Below are positions 35,462 to 48,088 of a DNA stretch of 64,000 bases, one piece after another. The number at the start of each line of letters is the position of its first letter. Position 1 is the stretch's first letter. A program made the translations under genes and the position numbers. Under the pieces are notes generated by a model that was not told the origin of the DNA, made no database searches, and worked only from the letters and a program-made list of their open reading frames with translations. Source of the DNA: Kudoa neothunni (lineage: Eukaryota > Cnidaria); contig OZ199838.1 of the NCBI GenBank assembly GCA_964304625.1, positions 6,510,001 to 6,574,000 on the forward strand, given 5' to 3'.

Positions 35462-36477
35462 TTAACACATGTGGACGCTGGAATTAGGAAATACTTGTTT
35501 TATAATTTTCCTCTCCACAATGTCTTTGTCAGTCAGGAATACCTTGGTTTTTGTTTTCACCGTTGGATTGTGTTTCTTCATTATTAAAAAGAACCAAGAA
35601 ATAACTTCTTCGGTCTGCTCAACCAAGACTCCAACTGCGACTACCTCAGTGGTTCCTTTAGCATCCATAATGGAGACAAAATATACCGGGGCTCTGAAGT
35701 TTAACAGTTTATATGTAGCCTCCATAAAAATTATTTCTGGATATGCCTGAAGTGTTTTATTCATCCGTGAGTCTTGAAAAAATAGGCTCTTGAACTCTTT
35801 GTTGTTTTCCAATATCTCTATACATCTTATTTTATTTCAATGTTTTAAAATTCAAGGCTCTTTGTATGTGATTTAAAAGAGTATTTCACGTTAGACAGTT
35901 TTTTCATCGAAACAAACTTCCCCTTTACTCGTAATATTTTTTCTTGGATTACTTTGGAATTTCCGTTAACTTGAACAAATTGAGCGATAAGGTCATTTTC
36001 TTCCTTTGATATTTCATTCGTACTGTCCAAAAATTGTGATAAAGAGTTCAAAGAATCATGGTTATGAGATAAGTCAAGGGATTTTAACACGAATTTTTTT
36101 CCATTGGCGATGACTGAAAATTTAAGAAACATTGGACATGCTTTGTAGTAATAATTCGAATTTCTTTTACCAGCGGATCGCATTCTCTAAAATAATTACA
36201 ATATGTTTGCGAATTTTTATGCATGTACAAAATTTAATTAAATTTTTAAAGAAATTACGTTTTTTCCGCCATGAACACGGCAGTATTTTATATGAAAATT
36301 CGTAAGTATTGGATTTAACGTTTTATCACTTCGCTTCTGGGCTGTTTCGATGATTTTAGAGTTATATATGGATAAACTGTTCATGGAGTTTTGTTCGTAT
36401 TCTTCTATTTTCAACTCTAGTTTTTCAAAACTGATATACATATTTCCGATTTGGAAAGTCATATTAAGTTCAATCAA
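35462..36477 (-). pseudogene. Second MULE transposase (ZSWIM3-like), partial
   Basis: Three pieces on the minus strand. 36477-36238 has FQIGNMYISFEKLELKIEEY and RVHGGK (the MULE N-terminal domain). 36183-35845 has CPMFLKFSVIANGKKFVLK and LSHNHD. 35812-35462 has YPEIIFMEATYKLLNFRAPV, where the usual first catalytic Asp (DATYK) is Glu, and FLTDKDIVERKIIKQVFPNS with the second Asp retained. The rest of the catalytic domain and the SWIM finger are not found downstream. Inverted repeats like those of the 5.2-kb MULE were not seen, so it may be a different family or a fragment. Confidence 0.7.
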
Positions 36478-37388
36478 GCTTACTTCGTAAACACGCGCGT
36501 AGGATTAAAATAAAAATTTTTCTTTTATTATAACCAAATATCTTTAAATATAACAACTCCATACTTTACGTTTTTGGTGTTCTTGTGGAAAACCTTACAT
36601 TTTTTTACAAAAAAATTAAAACTATTACAATAAAAAATTTAATTACTTAGATAATTTCAAGTTAAATTAGAACTAGAAATGTTCATTTGAATAAATAAAC
36701 AACTCATAAACTCAATAAAAAGACTTTGTACGAGTCATTTAATCGAAACCATGTTACATTATACAGAATATTTTTATCCGATATGCTCGGACAACAAAAT
36801 CAAGTAAACAATTTCAAGTTGTTTTATATCAGACAAAGATTTATTATAATAAAAAGCTCAAAAATTAAATAAAACAATTTTTTCGGGCCAATAGGCATTG
36901 CCTTAAATTTTATTTGTATTTTATTGAAATCACGTGTCGATAAATGTTCAATTATCCGAAATTTCGGTAACCGGAACAATTATTTAATCATAATTCCGGA
37001 TAGAGGTACCGCCCATTATCGTACGACACATATAATATAGCATATATACCAATGAAATATTTAAAACAAAAATATTTCTAGGTTTCTTATTTATAAATTT
37101 TTCTTTTAAAATTTCGTGAAATATTCGGTTCTTACATAAATTTTTACTATATCCGAACATACGTCCGTATGTATTTAAACAGAAATTAATTGATGATCAC
37201 TTAAAAAAAATAGATTAATCCCTTTTAGACATGTTTTTCTCCCATAATTATATACTGTTTTTTCTTTTAAGACTCCATATTCTCCGATAATAGATATTTC
37301 AATATTTTTAATTTAAATTGCAGAAGTTAAATTATTTTACCCAATAAAGAGTAAAAATCAGTTATGAATCAAGTAAACAACACTTTAA
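36478..37388. other. AT-rich intergenic DNA
   Basis: No gene or repeat end identified. Confidence 0.4.
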
Positions 37389-38991
37389 CACCGCACTGTG
37401 TCGACAATTTTCGGTTTAAATGTATTTGGGGTCATTTTTCACCCTAGGATAGGAATAGCAGTTTTACGAATAAAGCACTTCATCATCATCATCAACAACG
37501 ACGAAAATAATATAATTTGTAAAATATAATGATCTAAGTATAATTTTGGATGCAATTTTCACAAAATATTGGTATATGAAGGTTAAACATAGGTTTCATG
37601 CAATTTTAATGGCAAGTTGAACGTTTGTTATTATGCTCTCTTGGGAAAATAGAACATGTTATTCTTTAATTTAAATATCACTTTCGCGCAATTTGATTCT
37701 GATTGGCTACGTTGTCAATGCCGTATTCATTTGAAATTTATTCAATGATACTAACATATTTGCTTCTTGTTCAGGGATGGACAGTTATATTTCGGGGGTG
37801 GGGGCGGGCGGATTTTCATAAAAGAATTTAATATAAGTTGAATTGAATCTTAAATAAAATTTAATAAAAAATATAAATTTGATTTTTTGAGTACTGCACA
37901 GATATGGTGATAATTATGGCAAACAGCGTTGGGCCAGTATGTAAAAATAAATACATTTCAACCAAATCTTTATTAAAAACAAGGCATTCGTTATCAATTT
38001 TCCGCTTTTCAGTATCCGTTGTGGTAGAAATTAAACATCTTGTGAAGGAATTACATGTTTAATTGGTTTAGCAATTCTCTTTGTAAGTATAGTAGAAAGA
38101 TGCAAAACATGTTCCGAACTTGATTTTTCTCAAACAAATTAATAAATTAAATGACTCATTTTTAATAGATTTTTGTATAGATTATTGAATTAGGTAGTTT
38201 GTAGCGAATAAATTTTATTATTTAAAGTATTGCTAATCTGTTTATAATCAGCGCCATCCCCAAAAATATAAATAAGGAAGTTTCCTTCTACATTTTATTT
38301 ATTTTTTAGTTTGCATAAGTTGTGTGACTCCGAATATTTCTGTTTATTCATGTTTTATTCCTTCATATTTTCTAAATATTGTTAGCCACATTTAATAATT
38401 ATTCATGTTTCTAATTGCAAGGCTAATGTAAACAGTTATTAAACTTGAGTATAAAAAAATATGACGACTTAACATTTACGGATGAATTAATATTAGTATG
38501 ACTTTTAAAATACCTCAGAGAGGAACTAAATCCCAAATCTATCACAAATGGATGAATTCTATAGTAAACATGCTATCGCTCCGGATGGCCGGATGGAACA
38601 TTATGGGTAAGATCCGGCCCACGGACCGTGTTATGCCTACCGCTGTTCAGAATCCTTCGAGAATACCTCAGAAGGGTTTAAAACGTTGTAAAGATTTTAA
38701 TATCAATGATAATGTTTAAATTTATTTATTATGTCAAATTGTTAATGTTATAACATAATTATTTATTCTGGGATCAAAATGATCCCTAACTCATTTAAAG
38801 GTGAATTTATGTTAATACGTGAATAAAAACGGAATGAGTTAAAACATAACAGCAATACTTTAGCACGTAAAATGACATATATAGAGGTGAATTTACAACG
38901 ATAAATTTGAGTTTTTAATGTTGAACAATATAGCTTTTAAGAAGTGAACTTTTCTCTGGGGTCATTTTTAACCCCAAACTCAGTATGAGTG
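37389..38991. mobile_element. piggyBac-like non-autonomous element
   Basis: 1603 bp flanked by TTAA at 37385-37388 and 38992-38995. The ends read inward CACCGCACTGTG and CACTCATACTGAG, a weak inverted match. Each end carries the GGGGT...ACCC palindrome typical of the other piggyBac copies here (37428-37444 and 38958-38975), with a further GGGATC...GATCCC hairpin at 38770-38786. An open stretch at 38498-38719 has no recognisable domain. No transposase was found. Confidence 0.5.
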
Positions 38992-39436
38992 TTAAGTAGA
39001 AATCTCAAAAATGCCCGCAAACGAAATATTATTTATGTTTGATTAACCGGAACCTTGCTATTTGGAAGGAAAATCGCTGACCCAAAATTTTCGCGATAAT
39101 CGAGGCTCGACTGTACTTAGTTAAATACGAATAGAATGTAGAAAATTAGATTCTATGCAACAGCATTGTTAAAAAATTTCAACTACAATATAATTAAAAT
39201 TATATAATTAAACAGCAAAATCTAACAAAATAAATCTCTCGATAGCTTGTGAATAGGAGTTGATGAGATTAAAAATTGTCATTATGTCATAGTACATGCC
39301 TTTTAGGACCAAAATTTCCCCCTCAAATAATCTCTGCAATAGCCAAACCAATATAAGACCTTAAAGTAAATATGAATTTGGTATCCAAGTTTAAGGTGTA
39401 AATCTGGAAAAATCATTGAGAACTACGGCCCTAGAT

Positions 39437-40123
39437 CGGTGATTCCCAACATGAGACCCTCGTCCCACCGCTCGCTGGGACGTGAAAAAATTTCGGTGGG
39501 TGTGAAATTTTTAAAAGATTAATGAGCCGTTCTGATGGAACATGGAAATTCCTGAGTATTGTTGTGACACAGATAATGGTGAGATAATTGGGAAGTATAT
39601 GATATACTTTGAAGTCAATATGGCGGTTTTCGATATCACTTATTTTGAAATGACGATTAACATCATAAAAAACAAAAAGCAATGACTAATTATGCAAAAA
39701 TTAATAATAATATTTATCGTATTCTTCACCCGAATAAAATTAGAATGGTTTGATTTGATTCTTGTCTCATGTAAAATCGTATATCCTTTCATTGATTAAC
39801 TCTAATATAATATTGTTTAATTTCGTATTAATATTATTAATTTTCCGTTTATTAGCCCCGTATACACTTGGTGTTTCCTAATGAAGGTTGGATTACCACG
39901 AGTTTCATTTGACGCTGTTTTCGACGGAATGAAGAACAAAGATGTTAATTTTTATGGTCCATCTTTAAATTAAGTTAAATTTGATCGAATTCATTCTAAT
40001 TTTAATGAAAAAAGAAGTTCATATTAATTTATTTCAAATCAAATGTTATAGGGAATCATATTCAAAGATATGAACAGTTTTAGTTAAAAAAATCAATACT
40101 TTTGAGAAGATTGGGAAACACTG
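39437..40123. mobile_element. hAT MITE, copy A
   Basis: 687 bp. The left end is CGGTGATTCCCAAC and the right end read inward is CAGTGTTTCCCAATC, a hAT-type TIR. It is flanked by 8-bp duplications CCCTAGAT (39429-39436) and CCCTAGAC (40124-40131), 7 of 8 identical. It is homologous along its length to copy B at 44077-44770. Non-coding. Confidence 0.8.
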
Positions 40124-40447
40124 CCCTAGACTAACCTTATATTTACCATTAAAAAACCTTATCAAAATTGTAAAAATTTACAACCATTGCTATTTCGAAA
40201 ACCGAAACTAGATGGCACAATTTATATCTCCATTGTCTACCATATTATGCCCAAATTATCGGATTATCTCATTATGCATATCAAAACGCCAAACATTACT
40301 GACCTAATTCGTACTTAGATTTTTAATTCTATACTCAATCACAAATCTGATGCATATATTCATTAGGTAGCACACAAGAAGTACAAATCAAAACAAACAA
40401 CCACATAGTGAACGAATAGGGATTTAAAATTTAAATTGATAGCATGA

Positions 40448-42835
40448 TTAAACAGTAAAATAGCGGAGGTAACGATCCAATCCAACAGTAACCAAGGAGT
40501 GGGCATCCTTCGCAAACTTGCCGCACGTAATCTGAGCCTTTGGAACTAGATTTCCAAAGTTAGAAAGGATATCAAACGAGGAAATGCAAAATTACCTTCA
40601 ACCGAACCTACAACTTCCCAAGTTTTAGTATCGAAAACGCTATATTATATTAAAATAAAAAAGATGTAATTAGTTGTTTATATCACCTTAATCCATTTCC
40701 ACCAACAGCCAAATAACTTCCCGATTGATCGTATCTGAGAGTGTTCGGCTAAAAAGACATCATATTAACCACTAACATTTTAACTTCAAATAGGTCGAAT
40801 TACCTTTATTGTAGGGTCAACAGTTATAGTCTTAATGGACTTTAGTTTTCTAAGATCCCACAAAGAAACGAAATAATCTTCATTATTTTTTTGTAAGGCG
40901 GAGAAATGGAATCTAAACAAATTGATTTAATGAGTTATTCGTTGCCAACAAAACCCACCCATTTTCCGAGAAACACACAGACAATATGGTGCCATCATCA
41001 CCACTAAACTTGGCCACATTTTCACAGGAGCAAATATCCCAAATGAAAATTTTACTAGAAGATAAAATGATAATTTTAGCACTCACTAAATAACATACTC
41101 AGAAGTAGGATTAGTGGTGGTACCAGCAAAGATAAGGCCATCAGGATGGCAACTTATAGAGCCCATTTCTAAAGTCAGTTGATATCAATAAGCCCGCTAG
41201 TTATTGCGCGATAAATGATATAATACCGAACGAATCGGCCAACGTTCCGGTCTTGACTACTTGGTTGGTATTGATGTCAGAGAGATTCCACACCTTCAAT
41301 AAACAATTGTTTTAAAAAGGTTAAAACAAATTGTGAGAGATACATAGCGTTGTTCACCGGAAAGCAAATAATTCGGATACGGATGGATGTCAAAACCAAC
41401 AACAGGGGATTTGTGAATCTTAATAAAAAAACATATAAATTGCGATTAACTCTCAATAAACGGCTACTTTGAGTTTCGACAGCGCAGTAGCGTTTGATTC
41501 TTCTTTATAGTTCCAGACAGAAATGTCGTGGTCGGCAGAACAACTTATAATGCAGCTCTATCACATAAACACCGTTACATACTGAATGCTACACATTCTG
41601 AGTGAGTGTACATTGGTCTCGATGGGATGGAATTGAACATGATTGATTCGTTTGGTATGAGCTTTAACTTTATTGATCACTCGTTGAGATTCTTTGTCGA
41701 AGAGGACAAGATTTTTGTCAGCACCACCAGTGACAACAAACTCCGAATTTGGCTTTAGATCCAACGAAAACAACTTCCCTTCACGAGGACTATGAAGTGA
41801 CTAGACAAACGCGGCCATGATAAATTAATATTAATAATTAAAGAGATTGGCAAAAAACAAGACGTACATTATTTTCGTACACCTGATGAATGGAACTGAA
41901 ATTGTCAACAGACGCCAACCCTTCGGGAACAGTTTTGGATAGCTATATATAACATAATTCGAATCTTGAGCCCATCACAATTTGACTTACTTTTTTCCTG
42001 TTTTTGATGAGTTGTTTTGCAGTGTTTTCGATCTAGAATTCAATTATAATCATCAAACTAATACCAATGCTTAATTTGAATAGAATCACATTTTCATTAA
42101 CTGCTGGATGGCCCTTTTCATCATTATCCGCGTTTTCTTCCATCTTACGAAAAAACAGTAATGCAAAAACTAAAAGAATACTGAGAGCTACTTCCACGTC
42201 AGCGTGAATAGTTGCGGGTTGGGAATTTATATTAAAAGTACGAGATGCCATAGCTAAACACATTCTCACGTACAACAACAAAGCCAACTCATACCTTCTT
42301 CAACTTTTATTAATTCTCTCAACTGGCGAGCAATCACTCTACATGCGGCATCTTTCTGGTAAAGGGTGGTGTAAAGTTCTACAAAATTTCACACGTAACT
42401 AAATTATAGAAAGGAAAAACCTTTTTTTAGACTGGCCATATTTTGAGAGAGCTGATGAGTGTACAACACAGTGGAATCCTACAAATATGTTTTAGCTTAA
42501 CAATTTAAATAAAAAACTATTAATTACCCATTCATCTTGCAAAAATTGCAACATTTGTGGAATACTGGTAACAGATGGTGCACGCGGTCTACCAATCGGT
42601 TGAACTAACACAAACAAAGATCCATTTTATTAAGTTGTTAACAACCAGTCGGTTACTTTTCAGTTCAATAATGTCATCATTTGTCATAGTTTCCTTGGTA
42701 ACTGGATCAGTTCCATATTCTTGGACCCATTTCTCGAGAAGTCGTTTTTCAAAAAGAGACCTTGAAACTAACGACACTGCAGGAACTTGAGGTATTTCTC
42801 CACTAACTATGGGCGCAAATTGTTAACACAATCAT
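40448..42835 (-). CDS. PRPF19: PRPF19/Prp19, U-box E3 ligase with WD40 domain
   Basis: The start is ATG 42835. Near it is the Prp19 U-box (GEIPQVPAVSLVSRSLFEKR, KWVQEYGTDPVTKE, DDIIELK). Several small coiled-coil exons follow (AMASRTFNINSQPATIHADV; KMEENADNDEKGHPAVNENV), then the WD40 propeller: LDLKPNSEFVVTGGADKNLV, FDKESQRVINKVKAHTKRI and HVQFHPIE. Further blades lie in short exons down to SLVTVGLDRYLRYFTV-stop at 40448-40450, the expected last blade. Prp19 is the tetrameric ubiquitin ligase core of the NineTeen complex in the spliceosome. An extra base in the GGG run at 42811-42813 shifts frame between TICA and IVSGEI and is probably a sequence error. Introns are about 45-60 nt. The gene is flanked on each side by related hAT MITEs. 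Confidence 0.85.
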
Positions 42836-43203
42836 CGATTCAAAATAGAATACTAGCACAAACGAAAGCCATAGAGTTGATACAGCGGCGATTAAGTGCG
42901 ATGGGCGCATGCGTAACGAGGAATAATCGTTGTTCTAAATACCGCCATCATACTTATCAGCTGGTTTACTCGGAAAAAATTAATTGTTTTACGCGGTGAA
43001 ATTCTTATCAGAGAATTCCGTGAGTAAATATTGTTCAACAGAAAAATAAATCACTTTATTTGGAATTATCTTTATTGGAAACAGTTATATTCGATTTATT
43101 ATCTTTGAGATCGAGGCTGTGCAAAACAACGGTGATGTATGGGATGTTGTTTACACAACAACTCATCTGATTCTAACATGCTACAAAATTTGTTGACGTC
43201 AAA

Positions 43204-43336
43204 ATGGAACAAAATGAAAATTTAATTCCTTTGACGTTTAATCCTCAAAAATATGGTCATAAAAACTTCCAGATTGTGTAATTGTGTATTTTGGTGGCAG
43301 AATATACAGAAAAATTTTGGCGCAAATTAATCCGCA
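43204..43336 (+). CDS. Possible first exon of an unidentified gene
   Basis: ATG GAA CAA at 43204 opens a segment (MEQNENLIPLTFNPQKYGHK) that is followed, in a frame reached by passing one stop, by AEYTEKFWRKLIR and a strong donor CAG|GTAAGA at 43334-43342. No downstream exon was found before 44.0 kb. It lies head to head with PRPF19, 370 bases away. It may be a relic or chance. Confidence 0.2.
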
Positions 43337-44076
43337 GGTAAGACCCACGAAGATAATGATGTGATCGACAAATGCAATATTCTCTATTTATCAGCAATTT
43401 CTATTCGATAATATACAGAGATTATAAGACGACCAACACTGTGTACTATATTTATTTAATTTTATACAAAACAAAGAGGAATCGATGGTTCGCAGAATAA
43501 TAATTTAATACTTATTCGAAATTAGATATTTAGTGTTGAGAATAAATTTCAAATTATTCATAATGAGATTAAAAACATAACTTACTAAATTTTATTTTAG
43601 AACAGGTTAATCATGATTAATTGTCGCGCTGGTAATAGGATGAATTTTCGGTATCCAACTACACTATTAGTATTATAAAGAAATCATTAAACATTCACAA
43701 TTCTAGATCATCATAATAAATCTCATGTATTGAAGAAAAAATGTGAATAAATACAATTAGCAGAAACATTTTTTGTACTGAATCCAATTTGGTATTCACA
43801 ATAAGTGATCCGGATTAATTCGCCTAAACTTTAGACCTACGGTTCTTAATATTTTTAGAAATATCAAATTCTAATAATTATATGGTATAATTATCAAAAT
43901 TTTGCTATTGTTAAAAATTGTCCTTTCATTCTACTCACAACATAATTAATTAAATTTATTAAAACGAATAAATAAAAATTATGTTAGAATTAAGGTAAAA
44001 ATTAAAATGAAGGGATCGAATGTTGAGATTTTACTGACCCAACTCAAGTTAAGAACAGCTGCTTTAGACTTTAAAA
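43337..44076. other. AT-rich intergenic DNA
   Basis: Nothing recognised. Confidence 0.4.
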
Positions 44077-44770
44077 CAATGTTTCCAATCGGCAAGAAGG
44101 AGGAAAATTGTGGACAGGCATGGGAATTTTTGAACGTTAGATTAACCGTTCTGGTAGGACGCGGAACATCTTGATCATTGATGTGACATGGATAATGATG
44201 AAATAATGGGGCAGAGTGGTGTATTATGTCATCAATGTCGCAGTTTTCGACATTGGTTGTTTTTAAATTACTGTTAATATCACAAAATAATTAAAATGGC
44301 AATAACTAATTATATACAAACAAATTGTAATATTTAACGTAGTCTCTACTCTACTCCAATAGAATAGGAACGTTTTAACTCCCAATTGTGTCTCATTCAT
44401 AATCGTGATCCCTCTTTTTTGATTTAACCTAATATAATATTGATTAATTTGCTATCTAGAGTGTTTTTAGGTTAATAAGTCCCGTATACACAATACTCTT
44501 GTCTAATGTAGGTTCGATTAGGATTACCAGGAGTTTTACTTAACTCTGTTTTTGATAGAATGAAGAACTAAAGGCGTTAATTTTTATGATCCATCGATCA
44601 ATTAAATTAGAGCCGATCAATACATTTTTATGAGAAAGTAATAAATATTATTTTCTTCCAAATATTTATGTGATAAGGAGCCTTATTCAAAGTAATTGGC
44701 GGTTTAGGTTCAACAATCAATACCTTCCAAAAGGGTGGGGCGCGATGGAAAAAAGGTTGGAAAACGCTTG
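44077..44770. mobile_element. hAT MITE, copy B
   Basis: 694 bp. The left end is CAATGTTTCCAATC and the right end read inward is CAAGCGTTTTCCAACC. Large parts align to copy A (39437-40123): for example CCGTTCTGGTAGG with CCGTTCTGATGGA, GTGACATGGATAATG with GTGACACAGATAATG, and CCCGTATACAC in both. No target duplication is recognisable, and this copy is more diverged at its ends than copy A. Confidence 0.7.
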
Positions 44771-45050
44771 TCCAATGCTAACTTTGGGGCTGGCATTTAA
44801 TGAAAACGTGTACAAATGGGTGTTCGTTTTATAAAACATTTACTCAGTTAAGATTGCGTTATTTGATAAATTTTATACAAATTATTATATTTATAAAAAA
44901 TTTATGTATTGTAAGTATTTTTTTCATTGATATATTAAACAAGAACCTGTCATTCATTGTATGAATATAATTGAAACTTGATGTCCAGCATTTCTCGCTG
45001 TAGGTTTACCCCAATTTATTTATTAGTTTCCACCACAAAAACTATATTAA

Positions 45051-47351
45051 CCTTCTAAGTAACATGGGGTGAAAAAAGACCCCAGATTTTTATTTGTTAT
45101 TTCAATACTACATAATTCAGTATTTCCAAAAATAAAGGAAGACTTAAATTTAAGAGTAGCTTCATGTCGAAAAAAGACAAATACTTAAAACCAGCCTTAG
45201 CGCGCAAGCGCGGAACTTTGTTTTAGTGGCGATAGAGTATTTTTTAGCAAGTAGCGATGATAGCATCGATGAATCTGAACCCGATACATTGGATTTGGTA
45301 TATACAAGGGGGTCTGATAGTGAAGACGTTGAAGATGAATCCATGATTTGCGAGTATGTTGATTCCCTCGCTGATAAAAATAATAATTTGTGGAGCGTCG
45401 TGAAACAGAGAAAAACAAAAGATGCAGCGGAAAACATGGTAAATTTTAAATAAGGTGTGACTCCATACGCCACTCAAAGAATTTCTAATATCGCTGGATG
45501 TTTTCAACATTTTTTCCCCTTGGAAATAATGAACAAAATCATCGAATTTACCAACCAATATGGAAATACTCATTATGGGAATAAATGGGGAAAACGTTGA
45601 CGTTGATGAACTAAATGGCTTTACTGGATATATCTTATATATGGCTATCCATAAAGATCGACAATAACCATTAGTTGATTTGTTTAGTTCTACTGAAGGC
45701 AGGCAAATATACAAGGATTTATTTTCTCTGCGAAGATTTAGGCAATTAACCAGAGCGATCCATTTTGATGACACAAACACAAGAGAGCAGAAAAAATTAC
45801 TGGATAAATTTTGCTCCATTAGAGAGATCTGGGATATCTGGGTAAATATTGCGAGCAAAAGTTATAATCCATGGTTTGATGTGTGTCTTGACGAACAGTT
45901 GGTATCCTTTAGAGGTAACTGCTCCGTCAGGCAATATATAATGAATAAACCTGCGAAATACGGGTTAAAATTTTTTTTACTAGTAGATCCACAAACTTCA
46001 TATGTATTAAATATGGATGCATATATTGGTAAAAAATGTTCGACTGATGCCAAAGTTCATGATGTTGGTAAGAGTATTGCTCTCAAATTAACTGAAAATC
46101 TAATTGGTTCAGGATGCAATTTAGTTTGCGATAATTATTTTACATCGATTCCTTTGGCTGATGAATTGATCAAAAGAAGAATGACCATAATTGGTACAAT
46201 TCGTAAAAACAAACGAGATATACCACCATTCCTACTATCTAATAGAAGAACCCCGGTGAATGAATCAAAATTTGTTTTCAATGGAAAGAAAATGTTGGTA
46301 TCGTTCGCTCCAAAGAAAAATAAGAACGTCCTCCTATTGTGTTCATCTAATCATAACACAAAAATTTCTAGAATATTTCCTCATAAGCCAGATGTTATCC
46401 TACAGTATAATGCGGCTAAAGGAGGCGTTGACACAGTGGATCGTATGTTGGCGTCGGTTCCAGTGAGGCGATTCACCAGAAGATGGCCGTTAGCTGTGTT
46501 TTACAACATGATTGATATCTCACTTGTAAATGCGTTTGTAGTTTACAAGGAGATATTTAACGAACCAAATATTAAAAGAAGAGACTTTTTGAAAAAAGTC
46601 GCTTTTGAATTATCGGAACCATTAAACATTAGGAAGAACAAAATTCCACAGTTAATAGAGCGTACAAGTTCCATAAATCCTCGACATCCCGTTGGAAAAT
46701 ATTGCAAAAAAAGATGTATCTGGTGTCATCGAGACAAAGATAAAAAAACGACCATCACATGTGATCTATGTAAGCGTCCATGTTGCAAGGAACATACAAC
46801 TTTATTCTTACAAAGATTGTTCTTTATAGTTATTTATAACATGAATTTTAATTAGTTTGTTCACAAGATTAATGTTAGTTTATTACAGTTGTTCAATTAT
46901 TTTCTATATATCAGATAATTTTTAAACTTAACTTATTTACTCCTAAACAATGGAATTAAAATAGAAATTATTGAATGAAATGAACGCCTGTGTAGTTTGC
47001 TGAATCACGTTTAGATTGCCAATTTTACATTATGAAAATATAAAAATTTATTTTTGTTTCAATAAATCACTTATAGTTTATGGATTTTTTATATTTTATA
47101 AGGATTTTAGGAGAATTCTACAAACAGTCATTTTAAATTTCGGCAATCGCGCGTTATATTGACAATATGCACGTGTGCACATGCACGGAAAAATTTAAAA
47201 CGTGGAAATAATATGGAAAACCTACAAATTTTACAATTTTATTTCATTTTTAGTAAATAATCTAAGGATGTGAAATCTGCAAAAAACTTTTGGGGTCTTT
47301 TTTCACCCCATTGTTACTCAGAAGGTGCCCAATTTTGTGTTACTTAGAAGG
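45051..47351 (+). mobile_element. piggyBac transposon 1, complete ends
   Basis: 2301 bp flanked by TTAA (45047-45050 and 47352-47355). The left end is CCTTCTAAGTAACATGGGGT. The right end read inward is CCTTCTAAGTAACACAAAAT, then a second copy, CCTTCTGAGTAACAATGGGG. Each end has the palindrome GGGGTGAAAAAAGACCCC (45066-45083; complementary at 47292-47309). It contains one transposase gene. Confidence 0.92.
45163..46855 (+). pseudogene. piggyBac transposase of element 1
   Basis: From 45680 to 46855 a single long frame encodes the catalytic core: DEQLVSFRGNCSVRQY (first Asp), CDNYFTSIPLADELIK (second Asp), AAKGGVDTVDRMLASV (third Asp), then RRFTRRWPLAVFYNM and a C-terminal Cys-rich finger (CKKRCIWCHRDKDKK, CDLCKRPCCKEH). 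All three catalytic aspartates are present. The N-terminal part (MSKKDKYLKPALARKRGTLF, EYFLASSDDSIDESEPD, GVTPYATQRISNIAGCF) is interrupted by about three stops and one frameshift between 45220 and 45680. The element is recent but, as read, inactive. Confidence 0.9.
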
Positions 47352-47570
47352 TTAATAATATTACTATTTCAAGCCAGAAGTTGATTATTAAGTGTGTGAA
47401 ACTAAATAATGCGAATATATCTTATTATAAAATATATTTGATTACCCCCCACGCATTTTAGATTTTAAACTCATATTCCAGTTAAAAATATTCCTTGTTG
47501 TTAATAAAGGTATTTTCATGTAAAACTTAAAATTTTGTAAGTCATGAATAAGCGCGCTTATTATTTATAA

Positions 47571-48088
47571 CAGGGGTCGGGAACTTATGGCTCGTGAGCT
47601 AGATGTGGCTCTTGGATGGTTGCGTCTGGCTCACAGACAAATTTTCAATCTAAAAAATACATTTTTAAAGTCCTTTGCGTATATGCATATGTCAAACGGT
47701 CACTATGGAAAATAGGTTACCTACTGTATCTCACCCTGCAGCGTGCGAGTATCGTTGTAATGACAATGTTTGGCTCTACGTTGCATGTGAGCAGTCTTTC
47801 TACATCTATAGGGCATGAAGACCAAACTACAAATCATACGAAAAACCTTTCAGAGCCAGAAGTCGCAATGATTATGAGAAATAACCTTCAATGATTAACA
47901 ATGACGTAACAATGTTATGAAAAAGAATTTAATGACTTGTTTTACTTTAAAGCGTTGGAATAATATTAAACGCGAACATGTATTTCTATTTTTAATTTTA
48001 AAACATGTTGTATGACTCTCATGTAATTAGTTTTTAAAAAATATGTGGCCTTTGTGGCTCACTCATCAAAAAAGGTTCCAGACCCCTA
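47571..48088 (+). mobile_element. hAT transposon, internally deleted, with target duplication
   Basis: 518 bp. The left end is CAGGGGTCGGGAACTTATGG and the right end read inward is TAGGGGTCTGGAACC. Flanks ATTTATAA (47563-47570) and ATCTATAA (48089-48096) match at 7 of 8 positions. Around 47766-47890 a remnant MFGSTLHVSSLST ... NLSEPEVAMIMRNNLQ recalls the hAT C-terminal dimerisation domain (MFGSTY.CE..FS ... L...L), so this is a deletion derivative rather than a pure MITE. Confidence 0.85.

Noticed and set aside
37480-37510. ATC/AAC trinucleotide run
   Set aside because: Too short to be more than chance low complexity.
45244-45858. 204-codon open frame on the minus strand within piggyBac 1
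   Set aside because: Antisense shadow of the piggyBac transposase on the plus strand; no domain of its own.
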